Origin: Thermococcus sp. Bubb.Bath
Lineage (GTDB): Archaea > Methanobacteriota_B > Thermococci > Thermococcales > Thermococcaceae
Length of the DNA stretch: 64,000 bases
Assembly: GCF_012027595.1 (NCBI RefSeq)
Contig: NZ_SNUR01000001.1
Coordinates: forward strand, 496,001 to 560,000
Direction: 5' to 3'
Shown here: positions 34,062 to 42,156 of the stretch, in pieces
Numbering within the stretch: the stretch's first letter is position 1
Layout: the number at the start of each line of letters is the position of its first letter
Translations under genes and position numbers: made by a program
Notes under the pieces: model-generated
Told to the model about the DNA's origin: nothing
The model's database searches: none
What the model saw: only the letters and a program-made list of their open reading frames with translations

Positions 34062-35954
34062 TCAGAAAGGTGTTCCCAAGGCCAGAGCAACTATCCTTCC
34101 GATGATCCCAGCCCATATCATCCCGTAGGCAAAGGCAGTTACCTCGATTATCAGCGCCCTCTTGAGGCCGAACTCTCTGGCGAGCATCGAGAAGGCTATT
34201 ATGCACGGCACTTGGAAGGTCGATGCCAAGCCAAATGTGAACAGCTGGATGTTGCTCATGACCGCTGAGAAGTTCGTCGTTCCGAGGACGTTGGCGAGCA
34301 TTGCAGGAACCAAATCCTTCTGGAGGAAGCCGTATATCAGGGGCACTATCGTTTCCGCCGGGATGTGGAGCCATCCCTCTGTCAGCGGCCTGAAGGGCCC
34401 GATTAAGGGCTGGACGAGGTTCAGGTAGAGAAGCCCACCGTAGGCCATTCCTCCCGCTATCAGCAGGGGAATGACTATGTAAACGAAGTCCTGCATCCTT
34501 ATCCACGCCTTCAAGGTGATGTTCTTGAGTAGAGGTCTCCTATACGGCGGTAGCTCTTCCACCATCGGAATTCTCTCAGGGGGTATGACGACGTTGAGGA
34601 GCTTGGCCGTTATGACGAAGACGATGAACGACGCTACGTAGATGCCTATCGCGTAGGCCGCCCCTGCGTAGTGACCGACGACGCCGAAGATAATCCCGGA
34701 ACGGGACGAGCAGGGAACGGTCATGTAGATGATTGCAACCTTGAGCCTATCCCTGAACTCAGGCAGAACCCTCGTGGCGCGTATCGCCGGAACGGTGCAA
34801 CCGAATCCGAGCATTATGGGTATAACCGACTTTCCTGGAAGGCCGAGCTTGTCCATGAGCTTGTTGAGGACGACTATAAACCTCGACAATATTCCACTGT
34901 CTTCAAGGAACGCGAGGATGAAGTAGAAGATGAATATGTACGGCACTGCAACGCTTATCCCCGCGGCGAGCCCCGTGAAGCTGTTCTCAACGAGGAGCCT
35001 CACGAGGTAGTTCTGGCTTTGAAGCCAGGGTGTGAGCGAGTTGAGTATTGAATCAAACCATCCCCCAAGGATGTCCTGAAACCAGCCTCCGAGATAAAGG
35101 AGGGCCGCGAAGATGCCAGTAAAGACTGCGAGGGTGAAGATTATACTCCCAACGGGGTTGTTTATTATAAGGTTGTCCAGCCAGTTCAGGCGCCAGCCGT
35201 GGGAGACTATCCTCTGGACCCCTCTCGCTATCAAACTTGCATAACCCGCGCGGGTGACCATTATGTCGGTCTCTACCTTCGGGTGCTCCTTCCTGTGCCT
35301 CTCCCTGATTTCGTCGAGGCCCTTAAACCCAAAGAGCTCCCTGGCAACGGGGTCGTTCTCGACCAGCTTTGCAGCCACTCCGCGCTTCAAGAGCCTTCCA
35401 GTATCGCCGAGCCTCGCTTCAACTTCTCCAATGACCTCCTCGATGTGGTCATCGTAGGTGACCTTTACTTTTCCTTTTCTGGCCTCTCCAAGGCGGTTCA
35501 CGAGCTCGTCGAGCTTCCCCTTGACGGGGTTTATTCTGACGACTGGAACGCCAAGCTTTTCCTCGAGACGGCGACTGTTTATGATGATCCCCCTAGCCTC
35601 GGCCTCCTCCCAGAAGTTGAGGGTCAGAATCATTGGAACGCCCAGCTCGGCCAGCTGGAGCGTCATTATGAGGCTTCTCTCAAGGGAGGTTGCATCAACC
35701 ACCTGGATGACGAAGTCGTAATCACCCTCGAGAACCATTCTGTCGGTTACCTTCTCCTCCTCGCTCGAGGGCGAAAGGCTGTAAGCGCCAGGCGTGTCGA
35801 GGAAGACGTACTTCTCGCCGTTTATCACCGCTTTACCGGAGCTGACCTCAACCGTCGTCCCAGGATAGTTTGAGACTATCACCTTAGCACCGGTGAGAGC
35901 GTTGAGCAGGCTCGACTTTCCCACGTTAGGCTGGCCTACTAGCAGTACCTTCAT
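34062..35954 (-). CDS. feoB: ferrous iron transport protein B (first copy)
   Basis: GTP-dependent Fe(II) importer of 630 residues. An N-terminal G domain has G1 GQPNVGKSS, the switch region SNYPGTTVEV and G3 DTPGAYSL. The G4 position reads NFWEE and not the usual NxxD, so its guanine recognition may differ from standard FeoB. The membrane part has the Gate motifs FILAFLEDSGILSRF, GFGCTVPAIRATRVL and VPCSSRSG, with the conserved cysteines present. ATG 35954 follows GTGAGGAGAG and overlaps the dtxR gene by 29 bases. The dtxR-feoB pair is probably auto-regulated by the box at 36507. A second FeoB lies at 43.4 kb. Confidence 0.94.
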   Translation of the reverse strand: MKVLLVGQPNVGKSSLLNALTGAKVIVSNYPGTTVEVSSGKAVINGEKYVFLDTPGAYSLSPSSEEEKVTDRMVLEGDYDFVIQVVDATSLERSLIMTLQLAELGVPMILTLNFWEEAEARGIIINSRRLEEKLGVPVVRINPVKGKLDELVNRLGEARKGKVKVTYDDHIEEVIGEVEARLGDTGRLLKRGVAAKLVENDPVARELFGFKGLDEIRERHRKEHPKVETDIMVTRAGYASLIARGVQRIVSHGWRLNWLDNLIINNPVGSIIFTLAVFTGIFAALLYLGGWFQDILGGWFDSILNSLTPWLQSQNYLVRLLVENSFTGLAAGISVAVPYIFIFYFILAFLEDSGILSRFIVVLNKLMDKLGLPGKSVIPIMLGFGCTVPAIRATRVLPEFRDRLKVAIIYMTVPCSSRSGIIFGVVGHYAGAAYAIGIYVASFIVFVITAKLLNVVIPPERIPMVEELPPYRRPLLKNITLKAWIRMQDFVYIVIPLLIAGGMAYGGLLYLNLVQPLIGPFRPLTEGWLHIPAETIVPLIYGFLQKDLVPAMLANVLGTTNFSAVMSNIQLFTFGLASTFQVPCIIAFSMLAREFGLKRALIIEVTAFAYGMIWAGIIGRIVALALGTPF

Positions 35955-36495
35955 CTCTCCTCACCCCAAAGAGCCTTTTTGAGAGCTCTCCGTCTATTAT
36001 GACAAGTCTACCGTTCACTTCCAAGATTATAGCGTCCTTCCTCTTCCGGATTATTCTGAAAACGCTCCCAGGGCTGAGTCCAACGCCGAGTAGTCTAGCT
36101 ATGACCTTTGGGTTCTCCACGTTCATGCTGACGAGGACGTGCTCCTCTCCCTCCGGGAGCTCCTCAAGGGGCCTCGCGCTCTCGGCTCTCTGAAGGTAGC
36201 TCACCCTGTCCCCCATGTGCTCAAAGACGTGCGCCGTCCCGTGCCCAAAGAGCCTCTCGACGGTTTTGTGGTAGTTGTATATGACCTCTGCGGTCTTTTC
36301 ACCTTTATCTGTCAGAAGTATCTGCCCGTCCCTGAAGTTCGCAAGGCCGAGCTCCTCCATCTCCTTAACTGCACTCTTAACGTCTTCCTCACCGACCTTG
36401 CTGTCCTCCATGACATCCCTGACCTTGGGAGGTTCTCCCTTTTCCTTGGCCAGCCTGAGGATGTCCTCGATGAGAAGCCGTTTCCACTCTGGCAT
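35926..36495 (-). CDS. DtxR-family metal-dependent regulator
   Basis: A 189-residue regulator. Residues 1-75 form the winged helix (LIEDILRLAKEKGEPPKVRD, LGLANFRDGQILLTDKGEKT). The middle (YHKTVERLFGHGTAHVFEHM) is the metal-binding and dimerisation helix region, with His and Glu ligands as in DtxR/MntR. The C-terminal 70 residues (GVGLSPGSVFRIIRKRKDAI, LVIIDGELSKRLFG) are a FeoA/SH3-like domain. It probably senses Fe(II) or Mn(II). ATG 36495 follows GGTGGTGGC. It leads the feoB operon and its own promoter carries TTAGGTTATCCTAA, so autoregulation is likely. It is the best candidate reader of the TTAGG-N4-CCTAA boxes in this window. Confidence 0.92.
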   Translation of the reverse strand: MPEWKRLLIEDILRLAKEKGEPPKVRDVMEDSKVGEEDVKSAVKEMEELGLANFRDGQILLTDKGEKTAEVIYNYHKTVERLFGHGTAHVFEHMGDRVSYLQRAESARPLEELPEGEEHVLVSMNVENPKVIARLLGVGLSPGSVFRIIRKRKDAIILEVNGRLVIIDGELSKRLFGVRRDEGTASRPA

Positions 36496-36506
36496 GCCAC
36501 CACCTG

Positions 36507-36520
36507 TTAGGTTATCCTAA
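36507..36520. promoter_or_regulatory. DtxR-like box at the dtxR-feoB promoter
   Basis: TTAGG-TTAT-CCTAA is a perfect inverted repeat just downstream of the minus-strand TATA-like GGTTAATAAGG, overlapping the expected transcription start of dtxR-feoB. Confidence 0.75.
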
Positions 36521-36617
36521 TTTTCCCCTTATTAACCTTTGCCCACTTTCTTTAACTTTTTACCCAAAACTGTTCCGTAAAGTTTAAGGTTGGTATTAAA
36601 CTACCCAGGAACGGGAA

Positions 36618-36636
36618 TTAGGTTAGACTAACCTAA
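36618..36636. promoter_or_regulatory. 19-bp IdeR-like operator before the RecA-like operon
   Basis: TTAGGTTAGACTAACCTAA matches the bacterial DtxR/IdeR consensus (TTAGGTTAGGCTAACCTAA) at 18 of 19 positions. It lies about 25 bases after the TATA-like GTATTAAAC and just before the ribosome binding site of the 36650 gene. Confidence 0.8.
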
Positions 36637-36649
36637 CGGGGGTGAGGGG

Positions 36650-37399
36650 ATGATAGTGAAGCTTGATGCTGAGTGGCTTAAGAGGATACTCCCCAAGGGC
36701 TTTCCGACGAACACATCAACGCTGGTGAGCGGGCCAGGAGGCTCTGGGAAGCCTCTCATTGGTTATATCTTCGCCTCGGAGTGGCTTAGGAGGGGCGGCA
36801 GGGTCGCGTTCATTCTCACGAGCACCACCCTTGAGTACCTCACAAACACGATGGGACTCCTTGGAACAGATTTAGACGACTACTACGGGAAGGTCTTCAC
36901 GATAGAGCTGGATCCAACGATAGAGGGAATCGAGATAGTGAAAGACGACCACATACGGGCAAACTTTGTAAAGCCGGACGTCTGGGATGAAGCGCTCTCG
37001 CTGGCCAACATCTACCTCAGCAACACCCCAAGCGAGCTTGGAACGATGGTGGTTGGCGCAGCCCTCAACCTGCTCTTCTTCTCCCCGACCTACGGGAGGG
37101 CCATCCACGAGAAGATCAAGGGAACCCTCGCGGTTGACAAGAAGAAGACCTACTTCTTCGCGGTGAACACAGATGTCTTCAAGGACATGGTCGAGGAGCT
37201 CGAAAAGGCCGCCGACAACCTAATGTTCAGCAGAAGTGAAAAGCCGATGAGGTTGTTCCTGAGGATCGAAAGGATTAAAGGAGCCCCCTTCAGCAAGGAG
37301 GAGGTGGAGGTTCCTCTCTCGCGGGAAATCCTGGAGGAGATCAGAAGGGAAGCGGAAAGGGGCAAGAAGAACCTCATACCCGCTATAAAGAGACTGTGA
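36650..37399 (+). CDS. RecA/KaiC-fold protein with degenerate Walker motifs (first paralogue)
   Basis: A 249-residue protein. After PTNTSTLVSG comes GPGGSGKP, a Walker A motif in which the Ser/Thr that binds Mg is replaced by Pro (LVSGPGGSGKPLIGYIFASE). The expected Walker B strand reads GTMVVGAALNLLFF with no acidic residue. ATP hydrolysis is therefore unlikely, though nucleotide binding is possible. The fold order otherwise follows archaeal KaiC-like ATPases. ATG 36650 follows GGGGGTGAGGGG, right after an IdeR-like operator, so the operon should be iron- or manganese-controlled. It is followed by a second, more degenerate paralogue. I know no function. Confidence 0.75.
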   Translation: MIVKLDAEWLKRILPKGFPTNTSTLVSGPGGSGKPLIGYIFASEWLRRGGRVAFILTSTTLEYLTNTMGLLGTDLDDYYGKVFTIELDPTIEGIEIVKDDHIRANFVKPDVWDEALSLANIYLSNTPSELGTMVVGAALNLLFFSPTYGRAIHEKIKGTLAVDKKKTYFFAVNTDVFKDMVEELEKAADNLMFSRSEKPMRLFLRIERIKGAPFSKEEVEVPLSREILEEIRREAERGKKNLIPAIKRL

Positions 37400-37409
37400 G
37401 GTGGTGGCT

Positions 37410-38111
37410 ATGCGTTTTCACTTCAACAGCTTTGAGTTTGAACTTCCGGCCTTTTCCATTCTTTCCGGCCCAATGGCGGCGGCAAAGCCCCTCTTCGCCC
37501 AGAAGTTCATCGTTGAATTCCTGAAGAAGTACCCCGACTGGAGGGTTCTCTATTTTGCCACAAGCTCCCCTATCTGCGGCATCTTGAGAAATTTAAGGAT
37601 ATTCGGGTTGAGGAACGATGACCGGGGAAAGATAACCTTCCTCGACTACCAGCCATCCTGCGAGGAGCTAAGGGAGATCGAGAGGAACTATTACATGGGC
37701 AATTTTTCTGATAAGAACCAGCTTGAAAAGGGCCTGAAAATGGGCGGTGAAAAGACCATAATCATCATACCGTCTTTCACACTGCTCCTCGTCGGGGCGG
37801 AGGACAAAGAAGAACTCGGAAAAACCCTAATGAGAACGCTCTCCGAACTGAAAGCGAAAGGGGTTGTATCCTTCGTTGCGGTCAATTCCAAGATGTTTGA
37901 GGGAATAAACGCGATACTTGAAGATGAAGCCGACAACGTCCTGGAGTTCATCAAGAGGGGCGACGATGTCCACATTCTCACCAAAAAGTTCAAGGGGAAA
38001 GCGCCGGAGGTTGAGGTTCCATTCAAGTTCCCGCGCGAGGCCTTCCAGAGCACGAAGAAGGAAGTCGCGGAGAGGACGGCCAGGATAATAAGGGAGAAGA
38101 AGGGGATGTAA
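37410..38111 (+). CDS. RecA/KaiC-fold protein with degenerate Walker motifs (second paralogue)
   Basis: A 233-residue protein similar in plan to the preceding one. The P-loop site is SGPMAAAKPLFAQKFIVEFL: the glycines are lost, yet the GPxxxxKPL frame shared with the first paralogue (GPGGSGKPL) is kept. The Walker B region reads KTIIIIPSFTLLLVG, again without acid. Both paralogues also share a late segment ending in VEVPxxxxREx. I infer an obligate pair that has dropped catalysis for a structural or sensing role. ATG 37410 follows GAGGTGGTGGCT, 10 bases after the first gene. Function unknown. Confidence 0.72.
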   Translation: MRFHFNSFEFELPAFSILSGPMAAAKPLFAQKFIVEFLKKYPDWRVLYFATSSPICGILRNLRIFGLRNDDRGKITFLDYQPSCEELREIERNYYMGNFSDKNQLEKGLKMGGEKTIIIIPSFTLLLVGAEDKEELGKTLMRTLSELKAKGVVSFVAVNSKMFEGINAILEDEADNVLEFIKRGDDVHILTKKFKGKAPEVEVPFKFPREAFQSTKKEVAERTARIIREKKGM

Positions 38112-38113
38112 AA

Positions 38114-38701
38114 ATGCTTCTGGTGGAGGAGTACTTTAAGCACTATCCTGCAAGGAAGAAGGTGGCCGAGGCCCTAGTGCGCTACGGCATCAGGGTCAGG
38201 CACGGGAAGACGTACTGCGGCAATGTTGAGGTGCCGATAAGCGAACTGGCCCGGGTTATAGGGGTCAACCGGAAGATAATCTACCACACAGTCGAAATGG
38301 TAGAGAGGCACAACGCCCTCAGGCTGTTTTTTGAAAAACTTGAACCAGAGCTCAGGATCGAGGAGATAGCACCGATGATGAACTGGGAGGTTCTCGAAGT
38401 CGAGCTTGACGAGAACGCCCACAAAGAAGCAACCGCCAGAATCCTCGAAATCCTTTCCAAGGAAAAGGGAAGGCTCATCTCTGCCCATCTCAGGAACCTC
38501 TACGGGGAAACGCCGCGGCTCTCGGTGGTCGTCGACCGTCCCCTCCGGAGTGAGACCATAGCCCGGATAAAGGACGTCCCGGGTGCCAAAAAGCTCCTCC
38601 TGAGAACCCCGGAGAAGGATAAACTCAGGCTCGTTTGCACCTTCTGCGAGGTGGAGTACTGCCCGAGGAGGCTTGAACGGGGCGATGTCTATGAGGATTA
38701 G
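38114..38701 (+). CDS. HTH regulator with ACT-like domain (COG2150 type)
   Basis: A 195-residue protein of the archaeal group described as predicted regulators of amino acid metabolism with an ACT domain. An HTH is visible at about 35-65 (VEVPISELARVIGVNRKIIY, HTVEMVERHNALRLFF). The region 100-175 (EATARILEILSKEKGRLISA, PRLSVVVDRPLRSETIARIK) is ACT-like and could bind an amino acid. The C terminus has CTFCEVEYCPRR, three cysteines that might hold a metal. ATG 38114 lies two bases after the second RecA-like stop, so it belongs to the same operon. hisC overlaps its end. Confidence 0.82.
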   Translation: MLLVEEYFKHYPARKKVAEALVRYGIRVRHGKTYCGNVEVPISELARVIGVNRKIIYHTVEMVERHNALRLFFEKLEPELRIEEIAPMMNWEVLEVELDENAHKEATARILEILSKEKGRLISAHLRNLYGETPRLSVVVDRPLRSETIARIKDVPGAKKLLLRTPEKDKLRLVCTFCEVEYCPRRLERGDVYED

Positions 38702-39719
38702 GAAAAACGTGAGGTATCTCCCCAAACCCTCCTTTTCCCCCAAAGTTCCAGCGAGGGTAAGGCTCGATCGGAACGAGAACCCCTTTGATCTCCCGCCGGG
38801 GCTGAAAAAGGAGCTTATGGGAGAGCTCTCGAAAATCCCGCTCAACCGCTATCCACCTGCATATCCAAAGGAGCTTGAGGAAAAGATAGCGGAATTCCAC
38901 GGTCTCGAACCCGAAAACGTCATGGTCGCCAACGGGAGCGATGAGCTAATCGGCCTCATCCTGAAGGTCTTCGACGGGGATCACATCCTCATAAGCTCGC
39001 CCACATTCGGGATGTACGGGTTCTTCGCCACACTCGAGGGGATTGAAACGGTTGATGTTCCCCTCGAAGAGGACTTCCGGCTCGGTGATATTGAGGCCTT
39101 CTCCGAAAACGCGAGGGTGATCTTCATCTGCTCGCCCAACAACCCCACCGGCAACGTTCAGCCGAGGAAGAGGATAATAGAGGTTCTGGAAACTGGTGTC
39201 CCTGTTGTCCTCGACGAAGCCTACGCCGAGTTCGCCGGTGAGAGCAACACCGACCTCGTTAAGGACTACGACAACCTAATCGTCCTCAGGACTTTCTCGA
39301 AGGCCTTCGGTCTGGCCGGGGCGAGGATAGGGTACGCCGTTGCGAGCGAGGAGACGATGGATTACCTTAGACGCGTCCTTCCCCCGTTCAGCGTTAGTTC
39401 ATTGTCCCTCAGGGCCGCGGAGTTCATGCTGGGACACACTGACTACGTCAATCACGTCATCCGCTACATCATTGACGAAAGGGAGAGGCTCTACCGCGAG
39501 TTCAAAGAGTACGCCTATCCAAGCAGGGCTAACTTCCTGCTGATGAGGCTCGACGCCCACGACTTCCTGCTTGAGAGGGGGATAGCGGTGTTGAAGCTCT
39601 CAGGGAGGCTTGAAGGCCACATCAGGGTCACAGTTGGCAAAAAGGAGGAGAACGACGCACTGATAGAAAACCTGAAGGAGTTCATAGAGAAAGAGGAAAA
39701 GTTAGGGGTAGGGGATTAG
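38691..39719 (+). CDS. hisC: histidinol-phosphate aminotransferase
   Basis: PLP-dependent class I/II aminotransferase of 342 residues. The N terminus VRLDRNENPFDLPPGLKKEL, the segment NGSDELIGLILKVF, FICSPNNPTGNV, VVLDEAYAEF and the PLP-lysine motif TFSKAFGLAGARIGYA identify HisC. It transaminates imidazole-acetol phosphate in histidine synthesis and may also act on aromatic keto acids. No other his gene is nearby, so it is an orphan copy here. ATG 38691 overlaps the COG2150 gene by 11 bases; 38685 and 38673 are other in-frame ATGs. It would be read from the IdeR-box promoter. Confidence 0.93.
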   Translation: MRIRKNVRYLPKPSFSPKVPARVRLDRNENPFDLPPGLKKELMGELSKIPLNRYPPAYPKELEEKIAEFHGLEPENVMVANGSDELIGLILKVFDGDHILISSPTFGMYGFFATLEGIETVDVPLEEDFRLGDIEAFSENARVIFICSPNNPTGNVQPRKRIIEVLETGVPVVLDEAYAEFAGESNTDLVKDYDNLIVLRTFSKAFGLAGARIGYAVASEETMDYLRRVLPPFSVSSLSLRAAEFMLGHTDYVNHVIRYIIDERERLYREFKEYAYPSRANFLLMRLDAHDFLLERGIAVLKLSGRLEGHIRVTVGKKEENDALIENLKEFIEKEEKLGVGD

Positions 39720-39729
39720 ACCCAGGAAA

Positions 39730-40167
39730 TCAGTCGTACTTCTTCCGCGTCTCCTCGTCGCAGATGACGTACTTTAGCCTCTCCTCCCATTCGGGCGAGT
39801 CCCACGTTCCGAGGGCTTTGTGGGTTAAGTAGTATTTCTGCGGGATCGGGTGGGTTCCGAGGACGACCTCGAGGCCGTACTTCTCTTCAATAAAGCGCTT
39901 GAAGTAGTCAATCCACGGACAGGGAGGATAGCCGACGAGAAAGCCCGTCGCCAGGTGGATGACCTCGGCTCCGTTCTTCTTCATCTCCGCCGGTGCGTAC
40001 TCGATGTTGCCGCCAGGACAGCCACCACACGTTGTATAGCCAACGACCTCAACATCCTGGCTCTTGTAGATGCTGAACGCCCCTTCGCGCTCCCTCAGGG
40101 CTCTAAAGCACTTGCCTCCGGCACACGTCCGGTACCGGTCGCAAATTATGATGCCTATCTTCACCAT
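39730..40167 (-). CDS. CGGC-domain putative metal-binding protein
   Basis: A 145-residue protein with the signature CGGCPGG in VVGYTTCGGCPGGNIEYAP at about residue 48, and further cysteines in CDRYRTCAGGKCF and PPCPWIDYF. The cysteines suggest binding of a metal or an Fe-S cluster. The function of the family is unknown. I chose ATG 40167 because CGGGAG stands nine bases before it; ATG 40176 would overlap that site. It is convergent with hisC and lies 68 bases downstream of the Mrp-type ATPase gene on the same strand, a second hint towards metal or cluster handling. Confidence 0.85.
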   Translation of the reverse strand: MVKIGIIICDRYRTCAGGKCFRALREREGAFSIYKSQDVEVVGYTTCGGCPGGNIEYAPAEMKKNGAEVIHLATGFLVGYPPCPWIDYFKRFIEEKYGLEVVLGTHPIPQKYYLTHKALGTWDSPEWEERLKYVICDEETRKKYD

Positions 40168-40234
40168 TTTCGGCATCTCCCGAAAGGTTTAGACAAAAAT
40201 CTTAAGGGGAGGTTCCCTTAAACGTTTCGCCGGT

Positions 40235-41116
40235 TTAATCCCCATTATCCGCGCTGGCTTTTCTCTCCCCCAAAATCCGGACGAGCTTTTCTGCTATCTC
40301 TTCTATCGCCTTTGCCGCGAGGCTGTCCTCGTACAGGACTATTGGAATCCCTGCGTCGCTCGCTTCCCTGGCCTTGAGATCAACCGGGATTTTGCCCAGA
40401 AAGTCAACTCCCTCCTTCTCCGCAAGCTTCTTTCCGCCGCCTTCCCCGAAGAGGTCTATCTTGTTGCCACAATGAGGACAGATGAGGTAGCTCATGTTCT
40501 CAATGACGGCAACGTAGGGAACTTCCATCTTCTTCATGAAGTTAACGGCCTTTCCGGTATCTAGGAGGGCTACCTCCTGGGGAGTCGTGACTATAAGGGC
40601 GGCATCGAGGCTGATGCTCTGCACGACCGTCAGTATCTCGTCGCCGGTTCCGGGTGGAAAATCGACGATGAAGAAGTCGAGATCGCCCCATTTTGTGTCC
40701 CCGAGGAGTTGCCAGATCGCCTTTGTGACGAGCGGCCCGCGCCATATTACCGGCTGGTCTTCCCCCACTATGAAGCCCAGGGTCATCACTTTTATGGGGG
40801 AGACCTTCCCGCCGAAGTCCGCCTCAGGCGGTAGCATCTCAAAGTGGCCGTCCTCGGTTCTCTCGGCGAGGACATCAACCTTCTCAATTCCAAGCATCTT
40901 CGCGACGTCGGGCCCGTGTACGTCTGCGTCCATGAGCCCAACACGGTAGCCCCTCTTGGCCAGTGCCACCGCCAGGTTCACCGCCATCGTGGACTTTCCA
41001 ACGCCGCCTTTACCGCTGAGGACTGCTATCTTGTACCTCCACTTGGATTCTTTCTTCATGATCTTATCTCTTATGGTCTGAACTGCGCTTAAAGTCCTCT
41101 TTTTCTCTTCTTCCAT
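40235..41116 (-). CDS. Mrp/NBP35-type Fe-S cluster carrier ATPase
   Basis: P-loop ATPase of 293 residues that carries and delivers [4Fe-4S] clusters. It has the deviant Walker A SGKGGVGKSTMAVNLAVAL, switch I-like LMDADVHGPDVAKMLG, Walker B region FFIVDFPPGTGDE and the dimer-bridging cluster motif ICPHCGN (CxxC) near residue 215. N-terminal extension cysteines typical of eukaryotic NBP35 are absent. ATG 41116 is preceded by GGTGATGAAAAG. The shared upstream region with the third NifX-like gene carries a GTGCATATGC palindrome and a DtxR-like box, so Fe-S assembly control is plausible. Confidence 0.95.
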   Translation of the reverse strand: MEEEKKRTLSAVQTIRDKIMKKESKWRYKIAVLSGKGGVGKSTMAVNLAVALAKRGYRVGLMDADVHGPDVAKMLGIEKVDVLAERTEDGHFEMLPPEADFGGKVSPIKVMTLGFIVGEDQPVIWRGPLVTKAIWQLLGDTKWGDLDFFIVDFPPGTGDEILTVVQSISLDAALIVTTPQEVALLDTGKAVNFMKKMEVPYVAVIENMSYLICPHCGNKIDLFGEGGGKKLAEKEGVDFLGKIPVDLKAREASDAGIPIVLYEDSLAAKAIEEIAEKLVRILGERKASADNGD

Positions 41117-41220
41117 CTTTTCATCACCGCAATACTATGGATTTCAACGAACGAAAAACATTTCGGTGTTTTAACCTTTAGTTCTACTCAAAATTGTCCA
41201 TTGGGCGGTTTAAGGTCTTC

Positions 41221-41230
41221 GTGCATATGC
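41221..41230. promoter_or_regulatory. GTGCATATGC palindrome between mrp and nifX3
   Basis: GTGCATATGC with the perfect core GCATATGC. It abuts a minus-strand TATA-like CTTAAACC (41210-41217, towards mrp) and a plus-strand CTTATAAT (41230-41237). Confidence 0.55.
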
Positions 41231-41283
41231 TTATAATAGTTCTCCGGAGGATCTGCCCCCTCAACGGGAAACCTTATAACTCG

Positions 41284-41297
41284 TTAGGGGCACCTAA
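41284..41297. promoter_or_regulatory. DtxR-like box before nifX3
   Basis: TTAGG-GGCA-CCTAA, extended by G on the left and C on the right, sits between the TATA-like CCTTATAAC (41271-41279) and the GGTGAT ribosome binding site of the 41312 gene. Confidence 0.72.
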
Positions 41298-41311
41298 CCG
41301 CGGTGATACCA

Positions 41312-41722
41312 ATGAGGTGCCTTAAGGTTGGATTTGGAATGGAGGATGACGAACACCTTATAGATGCTCACTACGGCGATTCAGAGTTCTTTGCGATCTA
41401 CGAAATCTGTGAGGGCGGAAGCTATAAGCTCCTCGAAAAAAGGCACAACAAGGCCAAGGACTTCGAGGAGGAAGAGGACGGAGGGCACGGCGACCCCAGG
41501 AAGTTCAAGGCAGTTGTCAGCCAGCTCCTCGACCTCGACGTGCTGGCAGCGTTTAGAATGGGGCCGAACTTCCTGAGAATCCGCGACAAGACCAACAAGG
41601 TGGCCTTCTTCACGAGGACGAGGGACCTGAATCTCGCTCTCCAAAGGTTTATTGAGAACTTCGACGACCTCTGGGAGCAGGTGCAGGCAAAGAAGGCCGA
41701 AAAACCGCCGATAGAGGAGTGA
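41312..41722 (+). CDS. NifX/NifB-like cofactor-binding protein, short form
   Basis: A 136-residue protein with a NifX-like start: MRCLKVGFGMEDDEHLIDAH, then YGDSEFFAIYEICEGGSYKL and an acidic loop KDFEEEEDGGHGDP. The later part (VVSQLLDLDVLAAFRMGPNF, RDLNLALQRFIENFDDLW) follows the same fold. Unlike the two other copies it has no glycine-rich tail; it ends in a charged helix. ATG 41312 follows GGTGATACCA directly after a DtxR-like box. An isoprenylcysteine-methyltransferase-like gene and a DUF2250 gene follow with tight spacing. Likely role: Fe-S or metal-cofactor binding under iron control. Confidence 0.85.
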   Translation: MRCLKVGFGMEDDEHLIDAHYGDSEFFAIYEICEGGSYKLLEKRHNKAKDFEEEEDGGHGDPRKFKAVVSQLLDLDVLAAFRMGPNFLRIRDKTNKVAFFTRTRDLNLALQRFIENFDDLWEQVQAKKAEKPPIEE

Positions 41723-41724
41723 AT

Positions 41725-42156
41725 ATGAAGTTCTGGGGCATCTTTCCGAAGGTTGTCCTCTTTTCTTTCATCTATGCAATCCTAGCGTTTTACCTTAACA
41801 AGAAACTTGAGGTTAGCCTTTTCGCGTTTTCAGCCCCCAGTCTTGCAATGGTTTTCCTTGGCCTCGTTCTCTGGTTTATCTGCTACATTCAGGTTTCTAG
41901 GGCCTATTCAGAGGGGAAGCTGCTCACGAAAGGGTGCTACTCAAAGGTGAGGCACCCAATATACTCCATCTGGGGCTTCCTTGTCCTTCCTGGCTTCTCC
42001 CTGCTCTTCGGCGGGTTCATGCTGTTCCTCCCCACCGTTTACTGGATAGGCGTGCTTGGGTTTATAAGAGAGGAGGAGAAAGCCCTTGAGGAGAGGTTTG
42101 GCGATGAGTGGAGAGAATACGCGGAGAGAACGCCCAGGTTCCTACCGAGGCCTTGA
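41725..42156 (+). CDS. isoprenylcysteine carboxyl methyltransferase-like membrane protein
   Basis: A 143-residue membrane protein with four to five helices. The C-terminal half has the ICMT/PEMT signature: GCYSKVRHPIYSIWGFLVLP, then FIREEEKALEERFGDEWREY and RTPRFLPRP. Proteins of this group methylate lipids or small substrates in the membrane with SAM; the substrate in archaea is unknown. ATG 41725 follows GAGGAGTGAAT and lies two bases after the nifX3 stop. It overlaps the DUF2250 gene by about 50 bases, so the three genes form one operon. Confidence 0.85.
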   Translation: MKFWGIFPKVVLFSFIYAILAFYLNKKLEVSLFAFSAPSLAMVFLGLVLWFICYIQVSRAYSEGKLLTKGCYSKVRHPIYSIWGFLVLPGFSLLFGGFMLFLPTVYWIGVLGFIREEEKALEERFGDEWREYAERTPRFLPRP

